Source: Lactiplantibacillus xiangfangensis (GTDB lineage Bacteria > Bacillota > Bacilli > Lactobacillales > Lactobacillaceae). Taken from it: a stretch of 64,000 nucleotides of DNA. Below, piece after piece: positions 26,614-36,590 of the stretch. The DNA lies in contig NZ_JQCL01000057.1 in NCBI RefSeq assembly GCF_001438845.1, positions 306,911 through 370,910 of the forward strand, read 5' to 3'. How positions within the stretch are numbered: position 1 is the first letter of the stretch; the number at the start of each line of letters is the position of its first letter. A program made the position numbers and the translations under genes. The notes under the pieces were generated by a model. The model did not search any database, was not told the origin of the DNA, and saw only the letters and a program-made list of their open reading frames with translations.

Positions 26614-29600
26614 ATGTTAATGGGTAACGATCAAAAGGTTCATTTTAAAATGTACAAAAGTGGTAAGACTTGGTTAGTGGCAGGAGTCATTGCATTGGCG
26701 TGGCCAGTTGTGGGGCTAACGGGCCATGCCGCGACAGCCGCTTCTAAGCCGGATACCACGCAGGCAGCGAAGGTCGCTAGTAGACAGGTGACGGCTGAAA
26801 AGGTAGTCACTTTGCAGGGGGTGGGTAGTCAGGCACCAGCAAAGGCAGCCAGTCCGAAGGTGACAGTGCCATCTGATGTTAAACCGGAAGCAACAACTGC
26901 TGATAAGCCAGTGGTTAAAGTCGCGTCTAAGGAAAGTGAACAGCCGACAGCGCCACTGGCAACGCCCAAAGCGCAACCCCAAGATCAACTAAGCGACAGT
27001 CAGCCAATCGCTTCTAAGTCGGACGATTCGGTATCAAAGACTAGCGAGTCGAAACCAGTGCTACCAGCTGCGCCGATTAAATCAACGGTACCAGCAGAGT
27101 TGGACACGAGTAAGGTAACGGTCACCCCAAAACCAGATACTCCGGCGCCCACCGCTCCCGTAGTCAAGACGCCAGAAACGCAACCGGATGCAGTCGTTAC
27201 GCCTGAGAAGGTAGCACCTAAAACACCCGTAAGTACGAGTGAAGTACCTGCCACCAAGCCAGCACCACGGGCGGTGACCACCAAATCGGAACAACCTGAT
27301 GTTGATCCGAACCAGGCAGATCAGCAAGTGCGCACCGCAGTGGATTACCTTGCTTATCATCAAACTGATAATGTAGATAATGGGCAGTTTGGGACTAGTG
27401 AATATTGGATTGACGCTAATAATGTATTACATATTGGGGCTGGTCAACTCGATAACACTGGGGTTTATGCAGTTGATGACCCAGATTATCCGAATCAAGC
27501 TAATCAGTGGGGTTACCAAATTCGCGATGTGACAAAGATCAAGTTTGAGGGCAAAGTAGTGGCTAATGCGGATGCGTCAGGACTGTTTATGGATATGGGT
27601 TCGTTGGAATCAATCGATGGCCTTGATCAGCTGGATACTAGTCAAGTAACAAATATGGCGTATATGTTTGCTAACGATACTAGTTTGCAAATGTTAGATT
27701 TAGCGGGTAAAGACACGAGCAAAGTGACGAATATGGCATCTATGTTTGCCGGTGATAGCAGCTTGAAAACTTTGAATCTGACGGGGATGAATACAAGCAA
27801 AGTCACTGACATGCGAAATACCTTTTATGGACTGGACACGCTAAAAAGTTTAGATTTAAGTTCATTTGATACGGGGCAGGTTACTTCGATGGCGGGAATG
27901 TTAGGCTCTGATTCGGATTTGATTAACCTTAATATATCAAGTTTAAATACCAGTAAAGTTACAGATATGTCTGGAATGTTTGCATTGGATCATAATATTG
28001 TGACACTTGACTTATCAAACTTTAATACGAGTAAAGTAACAACGATGGCATCCATGTTTCAGGAAATGTCGGCTCTGAAAGACTTAAATATATCAAGATT
28101 TGATACAAGTCAAGTCCAAGATATGTCATACATGTTCAGTAAAATGCCGGCCCTAAGAGATTTAAACTTGGTAAACTTTGATACGAGTCGAGTTCAAGAT
28201 ATGTCATCTATGTTTGATGGAGCTGGTTCTAACACAATGATTACAATTAATCTTGCAAGCTTTGACATGAAGAACGTAGACCAATTACCTTATATGTTAA
28301 ATGCGACGCCATTGAGAATTACGCTAGGGGCTAATACGGTGTTATCGTTGGACGGATATTATCCTGTAAATGGATATCATTCTGCATATGAGAAGTATCT
28401 TGCAAATGAATATTATGATCTGGATGATAGCAATTCAAAGCGTCCTCAGCCATCTGGATTGCAATCATTCTCGCCGAAGGTTCCCCACGACGGAGACTGG
28501 TACACAGGCAAGTGGTTCGATGTAAAAGACCATAAAATTTATACTACTGATCAGCTGATTGCACTGTACGCTACTATTGGGCATAATCCAACTGCAACTT
28601 ATCAACAACAAACTAATTTAGAAGTTCAGGATAGCGTTATCCATTTAGGGGAAAACTGGCAAGCAGGTGATAACTTTGTTAGTGCTACTGACAAAGATGG
28701 CAGTGATGTGAAAGTCGATAATCCAATGATTACGATCAAGAGGCAGCCTGATACGCAACAATTAGGAAAACAGATTGTTGTTTATACTTTTGTAAATACG
28801 GATGGAAATGTCGCTACCCGGCAAGCGCAAGTGTTGGTTACGGGAATTGCTCTCCATGACTCAAGTAAACGGATTAGTACGACCACAGCCTGGTCCCCTC
28901 GTGATAACGTCAAATTAGCAGTTGATGCGCAAGGAAATCTAGTCGATGCCAGTGCAATTGTTATGACCATTGTTAATAGCCAAGGCCAAACGGTGACTAA
29001 TTTTCAAACACCCGGATCTTATCTAATTCATTACCAGATTGGTGACGATTTGGCTAGTCGGGTCACGATTCCGTTAACGGTCTATAGCCTTGCAGCCCTC
29101 ACTGGTAAGAATAGTGCAATTAACTTAGGGGCAACGTGGCATCCTAGCGATAATTTCAGTGCTGTTGATGAAAACGGTCACCCACTAACGGTCACTTCAC
29201 CTGGTGTTAGCGTTAAGGGTCAACCTAACATTAACGTTCCTGGCAATTACCAAGTCACGTACAACTATGTTGATGCGTCTGGCTATGCCGTTAGCCAAGT
29301 TCTCACCGTAACGGTGGCAGGTATCCAATTAAAGCAGCAAAATGTAGAAGCCACAACAACTGACCATTGGCAACCGGCAACCAACTTGCAGCGCGCCGTT
29401 AACGCTGAGGGTAAAAGCTTAAGTGCAGCGGACTTACAAATCGTGACGACCGCGCTAGCTCAGGGACGTACGGCTGGCAATGCGTTGTTAACGGTGCCGG
29501 GCACCTACTTGGTCACTTATCGGTTTGATGATCGGTTAGGCACCCATCAAGTGCAAACCCAAGTAAAAATCATTAGTAAAGCAAGCGTGGTTGCACACGA

Positions 29601-30180
29601 TCAAAAGATTCAAGTTGGCGCAACTTGGCAACCACAGGCTGGGTTCGTCAGTGCGACTGATGAGCATGGGCGGACGTTGTCGTGGGATAAAATCAAGGTC
29701 ACGGGTGATGTCGATACGCACCGTGCTGGTCGTTATTTAGTCCAGTATTTGTATACGGACGCCGCCGGTAATCAAACGAGTCAAACCACGGTTGTGACGG
29801 TATTCGATCCGAATACTGGCGGCGATTTAGGTGGTGGTGACCATAACATCGATGGTGGCAACGGTAATCAAGGTGGTAATAATTCAGGCGGTGACCATAA
29901 TTTAGGTAGTGGTAATAGCAACCAGGGTGAGCCTGATGGCAACCAGGATTGGAATGGTGGTTACCGGCCACAACAACCAGACTTGAATCAGAATGATAAT
30001 CAACTGACAACCCCTGTTTTGACCCGACCGAAACCAAGTCAGCCTACTTTGGCATCTAAACCAGCTAGTCTGCCCCAAACCAGCGAGACTGATAGCCATG
30101 AGGTGGGTGCGCTCATTGGCTTAACTGGATTAGTTGTTAGTGGTTACTTAGCGCTAGTTGGTCGTTTAAAGCGATACTAA
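26614..30180 (+). CDS. LPQTS-anchored surface protein with DUF285 repeats and Ig-like domains
   Basis: 1188 aa, exported and sortase-anchored. The N terminus carries a KxYKxGKxW-type signal (KMYKSGKTWLVAG, residues ~11-25) and a hydrophobic segment. A Lys/Pro/Thr-rich stalk follows (~45-230). Then come about nine DUF285 (BspA-like, ~25-aa) repeats with the pattern DTSKVTNMxxMFxxxxxLxxLDL (~330-560), five Ig-like/DUF5011-type units with patterns such as INLGATWHPSDNF (~670-1065), a Gly/Asn/Asp-rich stretch (~1070-1130), LPQTSE near residue 1150, a membrane segment and RLKRY. Such proteins often mediate adhesion or aggregation; the ligand is unknown. Its closest relative in the window is the larger minus-strand protein at 36591-41972, with the same signal type and domain order. 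It lies about 1.4 kb upstream of sortase srtA. Confidence 0.88.
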   Translation: MLMGNDQKVHFKMYKSGKTWLVAGVIALAWPVVGLTGHAATAASKPDTTQAAKVASRQVTAEKVVTLQGVGSQAPAKAASPKVTVPSDVKPEATTADKPVVKVASKESEQPTAPLATPKAQPQDQLSDSQPIASKSDDSVSKTSESKPVLPAAPIKSTVPAELDTSKVTVTPKPDTPAPTAPVVKTPETQPDAVVTPEKVAPKTPVSTSEVPATKPAPRAVTTKSEQPDVDPNQADQQVRTAVDYLAYHQTDNVDNGQFGTSEYWIDANNVLHIGAGQLDNTGVYAVDDPDYPNQANQWGYQIRDVTKIKFEGKVVANADASGLFMDMGSLESIDGLDQLDTSQVTNMAYMFANDTSLQMLDLAGKDTSKVTNMASMFAGDSSLKTLNLTGMNTSKVTDMRNTFYGLDTLKSLDLSSFDTGQVTSMAGMLGSDSDLINLNISSLNTSKVTDMSGMFALDHNIVTLDLSNFNTSKVTTMASMFQEMSALKDLNISRFDTSQVQDMSYMFSKMPALRDLNLVNFDTSRVQDMSSMFDGAGSNTMITINLASFDMKNVDQLPYMLNATPLRITLGANTVLSLDGYYPVNGYHSAYEKYLANEYYDLDDSNSKRPQPSGLQSFSPKVPHDGDWYTGKWFDVKDHKIYTTDQLIALYATIGHNPTATYQQQTNLEVQDSVIHLGENWQAGDNFVSATDKDGSDVKVDNPMITIKRQPDTQQLGKQIVVYTFVNTDGNVATRQAQVLVTGIALHDSSKRISTTTAWSPRDNVKLAVDAQGNLVDASAIVMTIVNSQGQTVTNFQTPGSYLIHYQIGDDLASRVTIPLTVYSLAALTGKNSAINLGATWHPSDNFSAVDENGHPLTVTSPGVSVKGQPNINVPGNYQVTYNYVDASGYAVSQVLTVTVAGIQLKQQNVEATTTDHWQPATNLQRAVNAEGKSLSAADLQIVTTALAQGRTAGNALLTVPGTYLVTYRFDDRLGTHQVQTQVKIISKASVVAHDQKIQVGATWQPQAGFVSATDEHGRTLSWDKIKVTGDVDTHRAGRYLVQYLYTDAAGNQTSQTTVVTVFDPNTGGDLGGGDHNIDGGNGNQGGNNSGGDHNLGSGNSNQGEPDGNQDWNGGYRPQQPDLNQNDNQLTTPVLTRPKPSQPTLASKPASLPQTSETDSHEVGALIGLTGLVVSGYLALVGRLKRY

Positions 30181-30211
30181 TCATACTAGCTATTTAGTTA
30201 ATCGTTAATCA

Positions 30212-30265
30212 AATAGCACGCCATAAGTAGTCCTACAAGTAGTAGGTGACTTATGACGTGCTATT
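30212..30265. terminator. Bidirectional hairpin between convergent genes
   Basis: Arms AATAGCACGCCATAAGT and ACTTATGACGTGCTATT (one G-T), separated by 20 nt, between the converging surface protein and baeRF-like genes. T-rich tails are weak on both strands. Confidence 0.65.
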
Positions 30266-30299
30266 AATTAGTTGTAATAAGATGGTTTCAGACGGCCGT

Positions 30300-31436
30300 T
30301 TAGTAGCGCAGTAACGCTAAGGCACCAGTGTCAGTTGGCATCTTGTCAGCGGGGATGATCCGGACCTGCCCGTTTTTAGCCATCACAACGTCGACTAAAT
30401 CGTCGATGAGGTTATCGGGTTGTGCAATGGGGTCGTCTAGTAGAACTTCGGTTGACGGCAAGGTCCCGGCAACGTTGGCGGAACTCGCCACGATCAACAT
30501 TTCAATACGACCGCTTAAGGCGGGCTTGATCATACCAAACGGATCGCTGAGTGCTAGTTGCTTAGATTGGGCCTTGTCGTAACGGTCTAGCATGATATCC
30601 GCTAGCTGCGTATGCCACTTAGTTTGGATGGCTTCGGTGGCTGTCTGGATTGCACCTAATGATAAGTTCTTAGGCGACTTTGGAATGCTGAGGTATTCAG
30701 ACAAGTACGGATTTTTATTAATTTGACGGAAGAGTGACTGGTTATGCGGTAAGCCCATCAAAATTAACGGTCGTTGCGTTGTCTGAGAATAATCTTGCAT
30801 GTACTGCGCAACTTGTTGGTAGTAGTTTTTTTGATCGATTTCACGTTCTTCGGCCTTAGCGTTGTGGCCGTGGTAGTTTACACCATGAACGGGACTGGAG
30901 TTAAAGTTTAAGTCACCACCGCGTTTTTCGGTACCCAGCGTAGCTTGTAACGTTGTGGGTGCTTCTGATGGTAAGTCTACGATGGTAAAGTTGCCCTGAC
31001 GCTGTTGATACATCATCAGTGAATCTTCATTTAAGGCTAATAAGTCAAAGTCAAATTCGTGTTGCCGGTCGGCTAAGATGGGCCGAATGGCGGGCATGCT
31101 GTTGACAATGACTTGGTTATCAGTCGGGTATTGCAGGTCGAAAATCATAACTTGTTGCTCGTTAGCAATTAAGCTTGTTTGCGGCCCGGTATGTTGTAGC
31201 CAAAAGTCATTATCACCGATGAGACGCTCAAATTGTTCGCGGAACGGCTGAAAACTGACACTAGGAAAGCGTTGGGCCAACTGGGTGCGTGCGTCGTTAA
31301 CCAGCTGCTTAAATTCCAAGCGCTGCCGGTTTAAATCATTCAGTACTGCCGCGGTATTCAGATAGATGGCGATGAATGGGCCAGCATCACGCTGTGCCAT
31401 TAATTGTGTGAGATCGTTTTTTACCATGGTATCCAT
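30300..31436 (-). CDS. baeRF-family (bacterial eRF1-like) protein
   Basis: 378 aa, soluble. The layout resembles the bacterial archaeo-eukaryotic release factor (baeRF) families. An N-terminal domain opens with an IAIYLNT segment and has a nucleotide-like/RNase E-inhibitor-like body; a C-terminal L7Ae-like part has RIEMLIVASSANVAGTLPSTEVL and ends VRIIPADKMPTDTGALALLRY. Members are thought, from comparative genomics, to act at ribosomes in rescue or stress; no biochemical role is established. ATG 31436 has AGTAGG 8 nt upstream. It is divergent from srtA and convergent with the surface protein gene, and probably monocistronic. The exact baeRF subfamily cannot be fixed by eye. Confidence 0.6.
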   Translation of the reverse strand: MDTMVKNDLTQLMAQRDAGPFIAIYLNTAAVLNDLNRQRLEFKQLVNDARTQLAQRFPSVSFQPFREQFERLIGDNDFWLQHTGPQTSLIANEQQVMIFDLQYPTDNQVIVNSMPAIRPILADRQHEFDFDLLALNEDSLMMYQQRQGNFTIVDLPSEAPTTLQATLGTEKRGGDLNFNSSPVHGVNYHGHNAKAEEREIDQKNYYQQVAQYMQDYSQTTQRPLILMGLPHNQSLFRQINKNPYLSEYLSIPKSPKNLSLGAIQTATEAIQTKWHTQLADIMLDRYDKAQSKQLALSDPFGMIKPALSGRIEMLIVASSANVAGTLPSTEVLLDDPIAQPDNLIDDLVDVVMAKNGQVRIIPADKMPTDTGALALLRY

Positions 31437-31634
31437 AGGTCCAACCTACTTTCTTTATTTGATAAATCTAGCATAACAAAAATTATATCGATTACGCAAG
31501 TGTTATGACTACGATAAGATAAAAATAATTAATCTAGCTTTTTAGAATTCGGTGCTTTCTTCTAGCGACTAATTAAGGTATATTTACGGTAGACGTCTTA
31601 AATAGTTGACGTTAAACATATGGGAGGCACGGTT

Positions 31635-32339
31635 ATGCAATCAAAAAAGCATCCCGCTTTAAAGTGGTTAGGTCGGGGATTGTTCGTTGTATTAATTGCA
31701 ATATCATTAGCACTGATTTTTAATGAACAGATTAAAAGCTGGTTAGTTAGTTCCTATTCACCAACGGTTACGGCTAAGACAGTTAAACAAAACGCTAAGA
31801 AGAAGAGTAACTTTGATTTCTCAAAAGTGAAGTCGCTAGATTTTCAGACGGTCGCTAAGGCTCGGATGAATAAGAATGCGATTCACGTGATTGGCTCGAT
31901 TGCGATTCCATCAGTTGATCTGTACTTGCCAATTGGAAACGGCGTCAGTAACGAAACTTTGGCACTGGCAGCCGGAACGATGAAGGCTGATCAGGAGATG
32001 GGGAAGGGCAACTACGCACTAGCGGGTCACCACATGATCAAGCACGGCGCGCTCTTTAGCCCACTCTATTACAAGAGTAAGGTGGGTCAGATGATCTATC
32101 TGTCCGATGCCAAAAACATTTATGCTTATAAGACGAGTAAGCGGACCTTTATTAAGGCAACCGACGTGCAGGTTATTGATGACGTGCCGGGCAAAAATTT
32201 AGTCACGTTGATTACTTGTGATAAGACGGGTGCGGGGCGCTTAATGATTCAAGGGACCTATGTTCAGAAATGGGCCTTTAAGCAGGCGCCGGATAGTGTT
32301 CAAAAATCGTTTGCAAGTCATTTCAATAACAAATATTAA
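31635..32339 (+). CDS. srtA: Class A sortase (housekeeping)
   Basis: Membrane-bound transpeptidase that cleaves LPxTG-type motifs and joins proteins to the cell wall. 234 aa from ATG 31635 (GGGAGG 7 nt upstream). One N-terminal membrane segment (~15-35) is followed by the sortase barrel with catalytic His in YALAGHHM, catalytic Cys in TLITCDKTG and Arg in GAGRLMIQG. It should process the three anchor-bearing proteins in this window (LPQTG, LPQTS, LPQTG) and others in the genome. Its own ~200-bp upstream region is AT-rich without a promoter I trust. Confidence 0.97.
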   Translation: MQSKKHPALKWLGRGLFVVLIAISLALIFNEQIKSWLVSSYSPTVTAKTVKQNAKKKSNFDFSKVKSLDFQTVAKARMNKNAIHVIGSIAIPSVDLYLPIGNGVSNETLALAAGTMKADQEMGKGNYALAGHHMIKHGALFSPLYYKSKVGQMIYLSDAKNIYAYKTSKRTFIKATDVQVIDDVPGKNLVTLITCDKTGAGRLMIQGTYVQKWAFKQAPDSVQKSFASHFNNKY

Positions 32340-32445
32340 CAATATTACATTTAATCTGAATGGTGTTCTCGGCTTAGGTTTCAAGGTACAATGTAAGTAA
32401 TTGATGTACTGTGTTAGTAGAATTTTTTAGAGGAGGCCTCACTTG

Positions 32446-33006
32446 ATGGTAGGTTTAATTATTATTGCTGTTATCCTAGTCCTGATTGCGATCTATGTCG
32501 TTATCTATAACGGTTTGGTCAAGTCCCGGATGTATACCCAGGAAGCATGGAGTCAGATCGATGTCCAACTTAAACGGCGGACGGATTTAATTCCTAACTT
32601 GGTTAATACCGTAAAGGGCTATGCGAAGCACGAAAAAAGCACGTTAGAACAAGTGGTGGCCTTACGGAACCAGTTAACGCAAGTTCCTAGTGGTGACCAT
32701 GAACAAGCAATGAAGGTTTCAGACCAATTAACGAATTCATTGAAGAGCATCTTTGCGTTAGCTGAAAGCTATCCTGATTTAAAAGCTAACCAAGAATTTG
32801 GTAAGTTGATGGAAGAATTAACCAATACGGAAAATAAGATTGCTTATTCCCGTCAGTTATTCAACTCCAGTGCGGCTAGTTACAACATGAAGTTGCAACA
32901 ATTTCCGTCTAACTTGGTCGCGGGAATTCACCATTTCCAGAAGGTCGACTTCTTAAGCGTTCCGGAAGTGGAAAAGGAAGCACCTAAAGTTTCTTTTGAA
33001 GATTAG
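32446..33006 (+). CDS. lemA: LemA family protein
   Basis: 186 aa, with a single N-terminal membrane anchor ([20 protein letters not shown]) followed by the helical LemA domain ([38 protein letters not shown] is its most conserved stretch). LemA proteins are of unknown function but are repeatedly linked with HtpX, as here, where htpX begins 11 bp after the stop. AGGAGG is 9 nt from ATG 32446; a TTG one codon earlier is possible. The pair likely acts in membrane protein quality control. Confidence 0.93.
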   Translation: MVGLIIIAVILVLIAIYVVIYNGLVKSRMYTQEAWSQIDVQLKRRTDLIPNLVNTVKGYAKHEKSTLEQVVALRNQLTQVPSGDHEQAMKVSDQLTNSLKSIFALAESYPDLKANQEFGKLMEELTNTENKIAYSRQLFNSSAASYNMKLQQFPSNLVAGIHHFQKVDFLSVPEVEKEAPKVSFED

Positions 33007-33017
33007 AGGTTATGCCC

Positions 33018-33917
33018 ATGTTATTTGAGCAAATTGCCCGCAATAAGCGGCACACGGTTTACGTGATGGCCGCTTTTGTCGTGTTAGTGGCCATAATTGG
33101 GATGGCTGTCGGGTATGTCTTTTTTGACAGCACGGTCGCCGGTCTAATTATGGCAATCGTTGTCGCGGCTATCTACATGATGATCATGATTGGTCAATCG
33201 ACCGATGTCGTGATGGGGATGAACCACGCCCGGGAACTGCACGGCGAAGATGATGATCCGGAGTTGTGGCACATGGTTGAAGATATGGCCATGGTGGCTA
33301 AGGTACCGATGCCGCGGGTTTTTATTATTGATGATGACAGTCCCAACGCATTTGCGACCGGGAATAATCCTGAACACGCCGCCGTTGCGGTAACGACTGG
33401 AATTCAAGCCCGCTTGAACCGTGAAGAAATGGAAGGCGTCATCGGACATGAGATGACCCACGTGCGCAATTACGATATTCGTCTACAGACAATTGCGTTA
33501 GCGCTAACCGCAGCAATCAGTTTGCTGGTCAACTGGGGGATGAACGCTTTTTGGTGGGGCGGTGGTCGCCGTCGCCGAGATGATGACCGGGATGGCAACG
33601 GTGCGCAACTGTTGATCATGCTTTTGGCGGTCGTGGTGATTATTTTGGCACCGTTGGCTGCGAGCCTTGTGCAAATGGCACTCTCTCGTAATCGGGAATA
33701 CTTAGCTGACGCCGGAAGTGTTGAATTGACCAGAAATCCGTTAGGCCTAATTAACGCCTTAGAAAAAATTGACGATAGCCAGCCCATGCAACAGGCGGAT
33801 CCAAGCAGCGCTGCTTTATATATTTCGGACCCGTTTAAGGCTAAAAAGTCGTGGGCGCACTTGTTTGATACCCACCCACCGATGGCTGATCGGATTGCCC
33901 GGTTAAAAAATATGTAA
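33018..33917 (+). CDS. htpX: Membrane zinc metalloprotease HtpX
   Basis: M48-family protease (299 aa) that degrades damaged membrane proteins. Two N-terminal membrane segments (~14-55), zinc motif [13 protein letters not shown] (HExxH, ~140-150), two further membrane segments (~160-225), and the third zinc ligand region [19 protein letters not shown] 33018 gives the family-typical [11 protein letters not shown] start with AGAGGT 7 nt upstream; an ATG two codons earlier is in frame. It is co-transcribed with lemA. No CtsR or HrcA site was seen nearby. Confidence 0.97.
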   Translation: MLFEQIARNKRHTVYVMAAFVVLVAIIGMAVGYVFFDSTVAGLIMAIVVAAIYMMIMIGQSTDVVMGMNHARELHGEDDDPELWHMVEDMAMVAKVPMPRVFIIDDDSPNAFATGNNPEHAAVAVTTGIQARLNREEMEGVIGHEMTHVRNYDIRLQTIALALTAAISLLVNWGMNAFWWGGGRRRRDDDRDGNGAQLLIMLLAVVVIILAPLAASLVQMALSRNREYLADAGSVELTRNPLGLINALEKIDDSQPMQQADPSSAALYISDPFKAKKSWAHLFDTHPPMADRIARLKNM

Positions 33918-33986
33918 TAAAAGACTGTGATTACTGTAATAACGGATTATAATAAAACTAAATAGACAGTTGAAAGAGTGAGACGG

Positions 33987-34766
33987 TTGCAACGCAGATA
34001 TATTTACGCCAATTTAGAAAAACTTGATAATTTAGTCTTTGCCTATGGAATTGACCAAAGCGATTTTGTGCATGGTATTAAACGTTTACCCGCGAATATA
34101 GTCTCGCTAGTCGGGCTTGACGATGACGAGCACGCCGTTAATGCCCATACTGGATTAAACGTGATCAATGATGAAAACGAAATTCGGCGGTATCTGTTAC
34201 AAAGCCATTCGTTGCCAGTTAAGTGGTTGGATTACGATGAAGTGGGAGACCTAGACTTTTTGACCGCAACTGAAATTGCGGAATTATTATACCTGGGTCA
34301 CATGGATCGTCCGATTCGTTCACCTTTTAATTATAAGTTACGTAACCACTACGTCTTTTTGGAACAGCGTAATGGTGGCATTAAGGTCTATTTCTACTAC
34401 ATTTCGTCCTTTAGTCACATCTTGAGTGCGGCCATCGTGCGCCATACGTTGGCTGCCTACCGCGGTCGGCGGATGTTTATGCGCTCACTCAGTATTCCTA
34501 GGGTACCGGAAGTCATTTTAAAGCAATTAGTGAAGTTGATGCCAGATGGCTTGTTCCTGTACTTTGATCAAGCGATGGTTCGGCAGCGCCAATTACTAGT
34601 GCCGGTGCATACGGAGATGGCTAATAACGATATTGAAGTGTTTGATCCAGCGCGCAGTGAAGATAAGTTGCACACGCATAACGTGGCAACGTTAGCTTTC
34701 AACTTGGTCTCAGGTGAGTGGGAGCTACAAGTCCATGATCAGACAGCTTTTGAAGATCATTTATAG
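33987..34766 (+). CDS. Conserved-looking lactobacillar protein, function unknown
   Basis: About 259 aa, soluble, no signal or membrane segment. I choose TTG 33987 (AAAGAG 8 nt upstream); GTG 33978 is the in-frame alternative. Notable stretches are ATEIAELLYLGHMDRPIRSPF (~105-125), HYVFLEQRNGGIKVYFYYISSF and VRHTLAAYRGRRMFMRS. It is not a family I can name. It sits between htpX and murF and is followed by a terminator; it may be read through from lemA-htpX, since no terminator separates them. Confidence 0.75.
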   Translation: MQRRYIYANLEKLDNLVFAYGIDQSDFVHGIKRLPANIVSLVGLDDDEHAVNAHTGLNVINDENEIRRYLLQSHSLPVKWLDYDEVGDLDFLTATEIAELLYLGHMDRPIRSPFNYKLRNHYVFLEQRNGGIKVYFYYISSFSHILSAAIVRHTLAAYRGRRMFMRSLSIPRVPEVILKQLVKLMPDGLFLYFDQAMVRQRQLLVPVHTEMANNDIEVFDPARSEDKLHTHNVATLAFNLVSGEWELQVHDQTAFEDHL

Positions 34767-34776
34767 TGAAACGGAT

Positions 34777-34812
34777 TAGCGGATGTGACAATCGTCACGT
34801 CCGCTATTTATA
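34777..34812 (+). terminator. Terminator before murF
   Basis: TAGCGGATGTGAC, a 4-nt loop, GTCACGTCCGCTA (one bulge), then TTTATAT. Confidence 0.75.
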
Positions 34813-34869
34813 TGGTTAGCTGATGGAAATGGCGCATCTACGGGAACCTCACATTCTTTGGCGCTAAAG

Positions 34870-34878
34870 TGGTATAAT
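34870..34878 (+). promoter_or_regulatory. murF extended -10 promoter
   Basis: TGGTATAAT, an extended -10 with a perfect hexamer; the -35 is poor. It predicts a leader of about 100 nt. Confidence 0.65.
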
Positions 34879-34985
34879 TTTTATGCGCGTAGCTAATTTC
34901 AATTTAACTGCGATTCGAGAAAGTGGAGCCTTAGTCAAAATTGGGTTACCCATTATGGGAACCACGAATGGAGAGTTTAATCTAT

Positions 34986-36374
34986 ATGAAGATGCAAGTT
35001 ACCGAAATTGCCAAGGCCGTTCAAGCGGTCAATGCCGAACAGGCTTGGCCCGACGTCAACGTGACGGGGGTGGCCTTTGATAGTCGACGGTTACAAGCGG
35101 GTGACCTGTTTATTCCGCTAGTCGGTGAGAATGATGGGCATCAATTTATCCAAAGCGCAGTCGATAATGGCGCAGTTGCCACACTCTGGGCTAGTGATCA
35201 CGCGGACAGCGCACCAAAAAACTTGCCCGTCATTATGGTGGCAGATACCTTGAGTGCGTTACAACAACTTGGCCAATATTATTTGCAAAAAATCAACCCG
35301 AAAGTTGTTGCGGTTACTGGTAGTAACGGTAAAACGACCACGAAGGATATGATTGCAAGTTTGCTTGGGACGCAGTACAACGTGACTAAAACACACGCAA
35401 ACTTCAATAACCAGATTGGGGTTCCAATTACGCTACTGAGCATGGAACCTAACACTGAAGTGGTCGTTGTCGAAATGGGCATGGATCATTTTGGCGAATT
35501 AGATTTCTTGAGTCGATTAGTTCAACCAGACGTGGCAGTGATAACCATGATTGGTGAAGCACACATTGAATTCTTTGGGACCCGTGATAAAATTGCGGAC
35601 GCTAAGATGGAAATTGTTCACGGCTTAAAGGCGGACGGGACGTTCATCTTCAATGGTGATGAACCACTGTTACGGGAACGTGCAAAAGAAGTTACCCAGC
35701 ACCAACGGACGTTTGGGTTAGATGAAACCAACACGTTAGCGGGAAGCGACGTCGCAACGAGTCGGGCGCAAACCCAGTTCAAAGCCAGTTTGTGGCCAGA
35801 TGAAACGTACACGATCCCGATGATGGGGGCGTATAACGTCAATAACGCGTTAGCGGCACTGTTAGTTGCCGATACGTTCCACGTTCGGTCCAATGCGGCC
35901 CAACAAGCGCTTGCTAGTTTCGTTCCAACGGAAAACCGGACGGAATGGTTAACGGGGAGTAAGGGCGAAGCAATTTTAAGTGATGTCTACAATTCTAATC
36001 CGACTGCGGCACGGCGGGTATTAGCAGCGTTTGCTGCTGTACCAGCCAAGGGCAAGCGGATTGCAGTCTTGGGTGACATGCTGGAATTGGGTGAACAATC
36101 CGATACGCTCCATGTCAGCTTGGCAAGTGAGCTGAATCCTGAAACGATTCCAAGCGTTTACCTGAATGGTCAACACATGCAGGCGCTGGCGGCCACGTTA
36201 ACTAACAAGTATCCAGAAGGTGCGGTGCACTATTATCCAACTGAGGATCAGGATCAGTTAATTACCGCTCTTGAAAACGAAGTACAGGCGGATGACCAAG
36301 TCCTACTGAAAGGTAGTCACGGCATTCACTTGGAAAACGTTTTAACGGCGCTTGAAACGGCGGATCAGGCGTAA
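34986..36374 (+). CDS. murF: UDP-N-acetylmuramoyl-tripeptide--D-alanyl-D-alanine ligase
   Basis: Adds D-Ala-D-Ala to the UDP-MurNAc tripeptide, the last cytoplasmic step of the peptidoglycan precursor. 462 aa from ATG 34986 (GGAGAG 10 nt upstream); the frame is open 45 nt further but that extension lacks a ribosome site. Mur ligase signatures: N-terminal VAFDSRRLQAGDLFIPL, the ATP loop VTGSNGKTTTKDM (~115), THANFNNQIGVP, VVEMGMDHFGEL, and C-terminal SDVYNSNPTAA. It often neighbours a DEAD-box helicase gene in lactobacilli; here the 1793-aa surface protein gene lies between murF and cshA. Confidence 0.97.
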   Translation: MKMQVTEIAKAVQAVNAEQAWPDVNVTGVAFDSRRLQAGDLFIPLVGENDGHQFIQSAVDNGAVATLWASDHADSAPKNLPVIMVADTLSALQQLGQYYLQKINPKVVAVTGSNGKTTTKDMIASLLGTQYNVTKTHANFNNQIGVPITLLSMEPNTEVVVVEMGMDHFGELDFLSRLVQPDVAVITMIGEAHIEFFGTRDKIADAKMEIVHGLKADGTFIFNGDEPLLRERAKEVTQHQRTFGLDETNTLAGSDVATSRAQTQFKASLWPDETYTIPMMGAYNVNNALAALLVADTFHVRSNAAQQALASFVPTENRTEWLTGSKGEAILSDVYNSNPTAARRVLAAFAAVPAKGKRIAVLGDMLELGEQSDTLHVSLASELNPETIPSVYLNGQHMQALAATLTNKYPEGAVHYYPTEDQDQLITALENEVQADDQVLLKGSHGIHLENVLTALETADQA

Positions 36375-36398
36375 TTATAAAAATAATATCAAAGTAAG

Positions 36399-36437
36399 AG
36401 GGCTTAAGATTGTCAATCGCAATCTGAGCCCTTTTTT
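36399..36437 (+). terminator. murF terminator
   Basis: AGGGCTTAAGATTG, a short loop, CAATCTGAGCCC, then six T. Confidence 0.95.
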
Positions 36438-36475
36438 AGTCCGGTTGCCACTGATGACATGCGGTCGTGGGACCG
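36438..36475 (+). repeat. Truncated module A repeat, copy 2
   Basis: AGTCCGGTTGCC and the following bases through GTGGGACCG match the 5' arm of module A copies 1 and 3 almost base for base. The element then stops, with no 3' arm. It abuts the T run of the murF terminator. Confidence 0.85.
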
Positions 36476-36488
36476 AAACGGTTGTCCA

Positions 36489-36542
36489 GAAAAATAAAAG
36501 TTGACCACAACGATGCAATGATTGCATCATTGTGGCCAACTT
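36489..36542 (-). terminator. Terminator of the 1793-aa surface protein gene
   Basis: Arms of 22 bp with near-perfect pairing (36498-36519 and 36521-36542). Read on the minus strand the 3' arm runs into TTTATTTTT. Confidence 0.9.
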
Positions 36543-36590
36543 GGGTAACGAATTTGGGGGCGGTTATTAATTCGCTACGATTTGAAAACT

